Source: CAZAQV01 sp964487255 (GTDB lineage Bacteria; Myxococcota_A; Polyangia; Polyangiales; CAZAQV01). Taken from it: DNA of 64,000 bases. The notes beneath the pieces were generated by a model. That model saw only the letters and a program-made list of their open reading frames with translations, was not told where the DNA came from and made no database searches. Positions 59,087 through 64,000 of the stretch are shown here, one piece after another. A program made the position numbers and the translations under genes. The stretch's first letter is position 1. Each line of letters opens with the position of its first letter. The DNA is taken from NCBI GenBank assembly GCA_964487255.1, contig CAZAQV010000022.1, forward strand, positions 1-64,000, read 5' to 3'.

Positions 59087-59764
59087 CTAGCCTTCTACCT
59101 TCGAGCGAGGCAATGCGAGCGAAAGTTTGATCACGACTTCATCTTTGATGAGGTCGTCGGGCATTCCGGGGTACTTGATGTTGAAGTCTTTTCGGTTGAT
59201 GACAAACTCCGAGTGGGCACTGAACTTGTTTTCCTCGAGGCTAATCTTAGCCGGGAACGAGATCGACTTCGTGATGCCGTGAAGGGTTAAGTCTCCTGTC
59301 ACGACATGGGTGTAGGTTCCGTCTTGTTTCTTCGCGATGCGAGTCGATTTAAATGTCGCGGTGGGGATCTTTTCGACGTCGAAGAAGTCGGGCGACTTGA
59401 GGTGGCCCGTTAGTTTTTCCGTGTCCGTAAATACGGAGGCCGTCTGAATAGTGAGCTCGACCGAGGACTGCGTCAAATCACGAGCAGCGACTTTGGCTGT
59501 ACCCGAGAACTCCTTGAAACCGCCATCGTGGCTTCCGGTCACCTTCGCGCCCGTAAACTCGACCTTGCTGTTGTCGGGGGTGATGGCGATAGTTTCGACT
59601 GGCGCTGTTTCCGCTGGCTTTGCTTCCTGTGCCGCTTTAGCGGTGGGGGTCTTGACGGCTTCGCTGACTGTAGCGGTCGGTTTGCCCTGTGTGTGATCGT
59701 CGCAGGCGGCGAGCCCGAACGCGGATAGTAGAGAGATGGCGAATAGTGGTTTGTTGTTCATCAT
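59087..59764 (-). CDS. YceI-family lipoprotein
   Basis: 225 residues from ATG 59764 (MM start; an upstream frame is not credible). Signal SLLSAFGLAAC with Cys21 and a 35-residue Ala/Pro/Lys linker. The YceI lipocalin-like barrel begins IAITPDNSKVEFTGAKVTGS, with SSVELTIQTASVFTDTEKLT, HLKSPDFFDVEKIPTATFKS and GDLTLHGITKSISFPA, then ending DEVVIKLSLALPRSK. Isoprenoid-binding YceI proteins carry quinones or carotenoids in the periplasm. Single gene; divergent from the PAP2 gene. Confidence 0.92.
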   Translation of the reverse strand: MMNNKPLFAISLLSAFGLAACDDHTQGKPTATVSEAVKTPTAKAAQEAKPAETAPVETIAITPDNSKVEFTGAKVTGSHDGGFKEFSGTAKVAARDLTQSSVELTIQTASVFTDTEKLTGHLKSPDFFDVEKIPTATFKSTRIAKKQDGTYTHVVTGDLTLHGITKSISFPAKISLEENKFSAHSEFVINRKDFNIKYPGMPDDLIKDEVVIKLSLALPRSKVEG

Positions 59765-59885
59765 GTCGCGATCCTGGAGCAGCACTTCTTGAGAACAAGA
59801 CCTCTGAAACCAGTGTTTTTGGGTTTCACTATCCCGACCACGGGATAGTTGCGATTCGTCGCTGTATCGCTCACGTTGTTGGGAC

Positions 59886-60608
59886 ATGTGCAAGATGCTG
59901 CTGAAGACGACCGTTGTGCTTGTCAGCGCGGGGATCGGTCTCAAGTCGTCGCAAGTCCATGCCCAGAGCCCGTACGAATTGAAGCTCGAGGTTGATGTGC
60001 CCTTGGTGTTGCTCGGTTTGGCGGGCGCGTCGGCTGCCTTCGTGGACGTGCCCCCGCCTGCATGTTTGCCGAGCTGTGACCCATCGAAGGTCAATGGTTT
60101 CGATCGTACTGTGCTTGGAAACTACTCGGAGACTTCCTTCGATGTTTCGACCGCGGGTGTATATGCGCTTCTAGCGGCCGGTCCCTTGTGGGACTTGCTT
60201 GAGACAGGTGGGGAGGGGTGGTTTCAGAACTCAGCAGTCTTCCTTGAAACCATTATTCTTACCCAAGCCATCACGCAGCTCACGAAAGTAGCGGTCAGAA
60301 GGCCTGCGCCTTTTGTGTACAACGATGAAGTGCCGCTGCACATTCGAGAGAGCGCTCACGCGAGCCGCAGTTTTATTTCGGGTCATGCAGCGACCGCGTT
60401 TGCAGCCACGACCTCATTCACAACGCTCTATTGGCACCGTCACCCTAACAGTGACTGGCGCTGGGTGGTGCTTGTTGGTGGCGCGGTCCTTTCGTCGACC
60501 GTGTCGCTCTTGAAGATCGATGCGGGCTACCATTACTGGACGGACATTCTAGCCGGCGCAGCCGTGGGGGTCGCCATGGGCATCCTTGTGCCTAACCTAC
60601 ATCGCTAG
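59886..60608 (+). CDS. PAP2-type phosphatase
   Basis: 240 residues. Signal-like N-terminus, then the PAP2 triple motif: KVAVRRPAPF (about 137-146), SRSFISGHAATAF (about 157-169) and SLLKIDAGYHYWTDILAGA (about 204-222), equal to KxxxxxxRP, PSGH-like (here SGH) and SRxxxxxHxxxD-like (here KxDAGYHYWTD). The initial Pro of PSGH is replaced by Ile-Ser. It probably dephosphorylates a lipid pyrophosphate such as undecaprenyl pyrophosphate or a phosphatidate. Its 3-prime end overlaps the convergent SDR gene by 17 bases. Confidence 0.88.
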   Translation: MCKMLLKTTVVLVSAGIGLKSSQVHAQSPYELKLEVDVPLVLLGLAGASAAFVDVPPPACLPSCDPSKVNGFDRTVLGNYSETSFDVSTAGVYALLAAGPLWDLLETGGEGWFQNSAVFLETIILTQAITQLTKVAVRRPAPFVYNDEVPLHIRESAHASRSFISGHAATAFAATTSFTTLYWHRHPNSDWRWVVLVGGAVLSSTVSLLKIDAGYHYWTDILAGAAVGVAMGILVPNLHR

Positions 60609-61566
60609 ACGCCTGACGGCTCTCTAGCCTGACCAACTTTGCGCTTTTCTCCCAGAGCTTTTCCGCTAACGCCGCATCGTTTGCCTGCGGGTTTGGGCTC
60701 TCGAGAGGCCAGCCGCCCTTGTTGGCTGAGCGTTCGCGGTACTGACCGAGTTGGCTGTAGTACGCGCCAGGTTCGATGTCGTCGGCTAGCATCGCGTAGA
60801 GTGAACTCTGCGCTCCTTCCCACGGTTCGATCATTCCCATCAGGCTTAGCACAGGGCGAGCGATGTAGTTTTGAAGCACGAGAGGCATCGTGTGCTTCAC
60901 AAGGTTGGTACGCACCCACCCAGGATGAACACTGACCGCGCTCACTCCCGTCCCTTCGAGTCGCTTTGCGAGCTCTTTCGCGTGCAGAACGTTCGCGAGC
61001 TTCGACTGCGCGTAGGCTTTCCAACCGTCGTACTTGCGTGCCTGAAAGTTTAGGTCTGAGAGTTCGATGGTTCCTTCGCGGCCCATCGCCTTGTCGTGAT
61101 AGCAGCTTGAGACGTTTACGATGCGCGACGGAGCCCCTTTCTTGAGTGCGTCGAGCAAGAGCCCCGTGAGCAAGAAGTGCCCGAGGTGGTTGACGCCGAA
61201 TTGTTTCTCGAACCCGTCTTTCGTTCTCTCCTCAGGGGTGTTCATGACGCCCGCGTTGTTGATAAGCCCGTGAAGCGCATCATGTCTGTCGAGAAAATCG
61301 GCCGCGAATCGACGCACCGAGGACAAGTCGGACAGGTCGAGTTCGAGTACCTCAATGGAAGCCTGCGGGTGCTCCGCCCAGATTTGCTGAGCACGCTCCT
61401 CCCCAGCGGCGATGCGACGACACGCGATGACGACGAGGGCGCCTTGCTTCGCAAGCTGTGCTGCGGTCACCGCCCCGATGCCGGCGTTCGCGCCCGTGAC
61501 GATGATGGTTTTTTCGGATAAGTCTTTTGAGAGCAGTTCTTTCGGACACATGCGTGGCTTTGCCAT
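60592..61566 (-). CDS. Retinol-dehydrogenase-like SDR
   Basis: 324 residues from ATG 61566 (a longer frame extends upstream without conserved text). TGANAGIGAVTA cofactor motif, LINNAGVMNTPEERTKDGFE, FGVNHLGHFLLTGLL, IVNVSSCYHD with the Ser and YAQSKLANVL with YxxxK. This is the retinol/WWOX-like SDR subgroup of about 320 residues. It could reduce a lipid aldehyde or ketone. It overlaps the PAP2 gene by 17 bases at the 3-prime end and runs toward it. Confidence 0.92.
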   Translation of the reverse strand: MAKPRMCPKELLSKDLSEKTIIVTGANAGIGAVTAAQLAKQGALVVIACRRIAAGEERAQQIWAEHPQASIEVLELDLSDLSSVRRFAADFLDRHDALHGLINNAGVMNTPEERTKDGFEKQFGVNHLGHFLLTGLLLDALKKGAPSRIVNVSSCYHDKAMGREGTIELSDLNFQARKYDGWKAYAQSKLANVLHAKELAKRLEGTGVSAVSVHPGWVRTNLVKHTMPLVLQNYIARPVLSLMGMIEPWEGAQSSLYAMLADDIEPGAYYSQLGQYRERSANKGGWPLESPNPQANDAALAEKLWEKSAKLVRLESRQASSDVG

Positions 61567-61610
61567 GGCCTCGATCTCGTGCCGCAAGCGCTGTTCGTCA
61601 AGCCGCCGAC

Positions 61611-62459
61611 TTACCGAAAGACGACCGTCTTGTTGCCCACGAGCAGCACGCGACTCTCGGCCCACCAGCGCACCGCTCGGGAAAGCACTCTTCTTTCGGT
61701 GTCTTCCCCCAGCGCTTCGAGTTCGCGCGCCGTCAGCGTGTGATCCACGCGCTCGACCTCCTGCTCGATGATTGGGCCCTCATCGAGATCAGACGTCACG
61801 AAATGAGCGGTCGCACCGACCAGTTTCACACCACGCAGATGCGCTTGGTGGTAGGGGCGGGCGCCCTTAAAGCCAGGAAGAAACGAGTGGTGGATGTTGA
61901 TCGCGCGGCCGCGCAGCACGGCGCAAAGGTCGTCGCTGAGGATCTGCATGTAGCGTGCTAGCACAACGAGGTCGATCTGGTGCACCTCAAGTAGGGATTT
62001 GATCTGCGCTTCTTGCTTGGGTTTGGTCTCTTTGCTGACCGGCAGGTGTACGAAAGGAATGCCATAGCGCTCTACAAGCTTGCGACACGTCTCGTGATTG
62101 GATACCACGAGCGGCAGTTCGATCGGCAGCAGGCCGCGTTGCCAGCGATAGAGCAGGTCCACAAGGCAATGGTCGACCTTCGAAACCAGCACCATCACCC
62201 GCGGACGTGCGGCAGCTACGCGCACCGACAGCTCAGCCTCGGGATCCTTGACCCAACGTCGCACAGCTGCCTCGACTTGATCGGGGTGTTCGGCTGACGA
62301 CTCGACCAAGGTGCGCATACAAAAGAGTCCCGTGTCGGGTTCTGAAAACTGTGCGTTTTCGAGGATATTGCCGTCGACTTCGAGAAGCCCGCTGCAAACG
62401 CCGTGAACGATACCGGGACCGTCGGGGCACGTAAGTGTGAGAACATACTGGTTTGCCAT
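61611..62459 (-). CDS. purU: Formyltetrahydrofolate deformylase PurU
   Basis: 282 residues from ATG 62459. An ACT domain comes first (YVLTLTCPDGPGIVHGVCSG, LFCMRTLVE), then the formyltransferase fold: VMVLVSKVDHCLVDLLYRW, VVSNHETCRKLVERYGI and PFVHLPVS, then LVVLARYMQILSDDLC, INIHHSFLPGFKGARPYHQA with catalytic HHSFLP, GVKLVGATAHFV and DEGPIIEQE (Asp). Length and order equal PurU (280 in E. coli). It hydrolyses 10-formyl-THF to formate and THF. Upstream of it on the same strand is the sigma factor gene. Confidence 0.96.
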   Translation of the reverse strand: MANQYVLTLTCPDGPGIVHGVCSGLLEVDGNILENAQFSEPDTGLFCMRTLVESSAEHPDQVEAAVRRWVKDPEAELSVRVAAARPRVMVLVSKVDHCLVDLLYRWQRGLLPIELPLVVSNHETCRKLVERYGIPFVHLPVSKETKPKQEAQIKSLLEVHQIDLVVLARYMQILSDDLCAVLRGRAINIHHSFLPGFKGARPYHQAHLRGVKLVGATAHFVTSDLDEGPIIEQEVERVDHTLTARELEALGEDTERRVLSRAVRWWAESRVLLVGNKTVVFR

Positions 62460-62504
62460 CGCTTCAGCGACCAGACGTACCACGTGCGCGAGCTGCGGGC
62501 GATG

Positions 62505-63797
62505 TCAGGAGACTTTGCGGATCCAGTGCGGCTCAGAGACTTGCGCAAGGAGCTCAGTGTCTTTCGGTGCGAGCGAGCGCAGCTTCTCAAGGGCCTGACT
62601 TTCGATTTGCCGGATTCGTTCGCGGCTCAGATCGAAATCGTTCGCGACTTCTTGGAGTGAGTGGATGCGCTTCTGACCGATGCCGAAGCGCATGCGTAGG
62701 ACTTTCTGCTCTCGCGGCGTCAGCTCTGCAAGGAGGCGCCGCGCTGAGTCGCAACGTTGGGCGTGCGCACTCGCTTCGTCCGCGGACACGGCCTGGTCGT
62801 CGCTGAGCAGGTCTCCGAGACGACCGTCCCCGTCGGCATTGGTGGGTGTTTCCACCGAAATCGTATGAAGTGTAGCTTCGCGTATCGCCTTGAGCTTCTT
62901 CGGAGCGAGTCCGGACGCTTTCGCAATCTCGCTCTCGAGCGGCGCGCGGCCGAGTGTCTGAGTGAGTGCACTCGTCTTCTTGCGCACACGTCGAATGGAG
63001 TCGCCCACATGGACGGGAAGGCGGATCACACGCGACTGGTTGGCGATGCCTCGCTGGATTGCCTGTCGGATCCACCAAGATGCATAGGTCGAGAAGCGGT
63101 AGCCTTTTTTGTAGTCGAACTTGTCCACGGCGCGGAGGAGGCCGAGGTTGCCTTCTTGAATCATGTCACTCAGGTGCATCTTCGAGTGGGCGTGCTGCTT
63201 GGCGAACGAGATGACGAGGCGAAGATTTGACTCCACGAGTTCGGCTTTGGCTTCGTCGACGCGCGCGCTCTCTTTGAGTAAGTGATCTGCCAGTTCGCGG
63301 ATCTGTGAAAGGTTCATCCCGGTTTCTTTGATGAAGCCGCGGGGTGTTCGCGTGAGGCCCGCGAGCTCTTCGGTGCGTGCGATGAGCTGTCCAGCGGCCT
63401 CCCGCCAGAAGGTGTGGGAGAACTCAAACGCGAGAATTTGTTCGCGGCGTACTTTGCGTCGGCGATCGCCGATCCGACCTTGCGATAGCGAGCGTTCGTA
63501 TTTTCGCTCTTGCGTGATGAGCTCAATGAGCTCGCCCTCGATCGTCTCCTGCACCTCGGTGGTGGGGTTGCCCACGATACGGTCACAGAGTTCTCCGAGC
63601 GAGACATCGCCGCGTCGGGCGCTAAGCAGTGCGGTTTCGAAATCGTTGGCGAGCGGACCACCCGCGTCAATGATCGCGCTCGCGATCGCGCGCCGGCTTT
63701 TGTCCATTTGGCGGGCCAGTTCGACTTCGCCTTCGCGCGTCAGCAGGGGCGTGTTGGCCACAGAAAGATAAGCATTGTCCAGAGCGGGTGCAGGCAT
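62505..63797 (-). CDS. Sigma-70-type RNA polymerase sigma factor
   Basis: 430 residues, shorter than RpoD and lacking region 1.1. Region 1.2 starts DNAYLSVANTPLLTREGEVE; region 2 is complete (ESNLRLVISFAKQHAHSKMH, SDMIQEGNLGLLRAVDKFDY, GYRFSTYASWWIRQAIQRGI at about 190-260); region 3 contains IRLPVHVGDSIRRVRKKTSA; region 4 is LTPREQKVLRMRFGIGQKRI and LSRERIRQIESQALEKLR at about 345-405. This is a primary-like or group-2 sigma. The conserved LSRERIRQIE recognises -35 elements. It is followed at 46 bases by purU on the same strand. Confidence 0.95.
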   Translation of the reverse strand: MPAPALDNAYLSVANTPLLTREGEVELARQMDKSRRAIASAIIDAGGPLANDFETALLSARRGDVSLGELCDRIVGNPTTEVQETIEGELIELITQERKYERSLSQGRIGDRRRKVRREQILAFEFSHTFWREAAGQLIARTEELAGLTRTPRGFIKETGMNLSQIRELADHLLKESARVDEAKAELVESNLRLVISFAKQHAHSKMHLSDMIQEGNLGLLRAVDKFDYKKGYRFSTYASWWIRQAIQRGIANQSRVIRLPVHVGDSIRRVRKKTSALTQTLGRAPLESEIAKASGLAPKKLKAIREATLHTISVETPTNADGDGRLGDLLSDDQAVSADEASAHAQRCDSARRLLAELTPREQKVLRMRFGIGQKRIHSLQEVANDFDLSRERIRQIESQALEKLRSLAPKDTELLAQVSEPHWIRKVS

Positions 63798-64000
63798 GGT
63801 GTTACTACCTCGTTAACAAGCGAACCCCGGGCTTATTCCATCCTTTGGGTGAAGCTACGCTCCGGGGGATAATTGGAATCTAGGGACGCGCTTTGCGCGT
63901 GGCCAGCCTGCAAAATGCCAGAGAATGTTTGGTTTTTTTGCTGTCGTTTGGCGTCGACAGGCTTTTGGCCGTCAGCGAACCCAGCCGCCCTTGCGCCATA
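63798..64000. other. Upstream region of the sigma gene, no supported gene
   Basis: 203 bases. A 6-bp hairpin ACGCGC-TTT-GCGCGT lies at 63886-63900 and a T7 run near 63932-63940. A reverse-strand open frame (63999-63880, 39 residues) reaches the window edge and could be an end of a neighbouring gene or chance; I do not call it. Confidence 0.3.

Noticed and set aside
63880..63999. 39-residue reverse open frame at the window edge
   Set aside because: No ribosome binding site visible and no similarity; may be an end of a gene outside the window.
1..64000. tRNA, rRNA, CRISPR arrays, prophage or integrase genes
   Set aside because: No cloverleaf, rRNA-like text, regular spacer repeats or integrase/transposase motifs were seen on reading; a covariance-model search would be needed to exclude small RNAs.

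Overview
The window looks like a chromosomal segment of a high-GC myxobacterium (Myxococcota, probably Polyangia; the rank is inference). Supporting signs are about sixteen predicted lipoproteins in 64 kb, most with an Asp/Ala-rich linker after the lipobox. Their domains are typical of myxobacterial surfaces: Stig1-like Cys repeats, IgGFc-binding N-terminal, RCC1, FG-GAP/VCBS and UnbV, a beta-helix, an endostatin-like fold, and CGDGIDNDGDG-type Ca-binding text. One Cys-rich protein ends in a MYXO-CTERM-like tail. Sixty-nine protein-gene entries are listed (67 apparently intact, one lipase remnant, one frameshifted gene). No rRNA, tRNA, CRISPR array, prophage or complete insertion sequence was recognised, and no gap between genes exceeds 300 bases.

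Layout. 0.1-4.7 kb: lipase, secreted HMA metal-binding protein, and two paralogous small proteins that flank a Hint-domain lipoprotein. 4.9-9.2 kb: a compact five-gene co-directional run (secreted beta-rich protein, Tat-exported two-domain multicopper oxidase, outer-membrane-type protein, tiny lipoprotein, DUF2231-like membrane protein with a His-rich tail); this is the best candidate for an undescribed system. 9.2-16.7 kb: DksA-like protein, DUF2490 protein, IsdG/ABM monooxygenase, a decayed lipase, a Cys-rich MYXO-CTERM-like protein, acyltransferase-like membrane protein, beta-helix lipoprotein, ferredoxin-MBL hydrolase. 16.7-30.7 kb: methyltransferase, IgGFc-type lipoprotein, MscS channel, a sialidase-fold/thioredoxin fusion, CBS protein, 6PGDH-type dehydrogenase, diguanylate cyclase, TPR/PEGA-like two-gene operon, RCC1 lipoprotein.

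30.7-42 kb: LysR regulator divergent from a cysteine-dioxygenase-like cupin, a 52-residue ORF, DUF6178-like protein, methyltransferase, GNAT, SDR, a TerB-like/PPP phosphatase fusion, EamA transporter, endostatin-like lipoprotein, and a 162-bp element with perfect 20-bp terminal inverted repeats that looks like a MITE. 42-52.5 kb: SUI1 and gamma-glutamylcyclotransferase pair, GntP permease, an exported HEWGH zincin with a pilin-like N-terminus, two large FG-GAP lipoproteins, and a gene broken (or recoded) by a -1 shift. 52.5-64 kb: pterin dehydratase, PepN, a Stig1-repeat lipoprotein preceded by 12-bp direct repeats, SnoaL-like lipoprotein, saccharopine-dehydrogenase-like reductase, YceI, PAP2, SDR, PurU and a sigma-70 factor.

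Most genes are single units or short pairs. The clear multi-gene cooperation is the copper-oxidase run; the LysR/cupin pair and the TPR/PEGA-Cys-rich pair are the next best functional units. All family names rest on motif recognition by eye, not on a database search.
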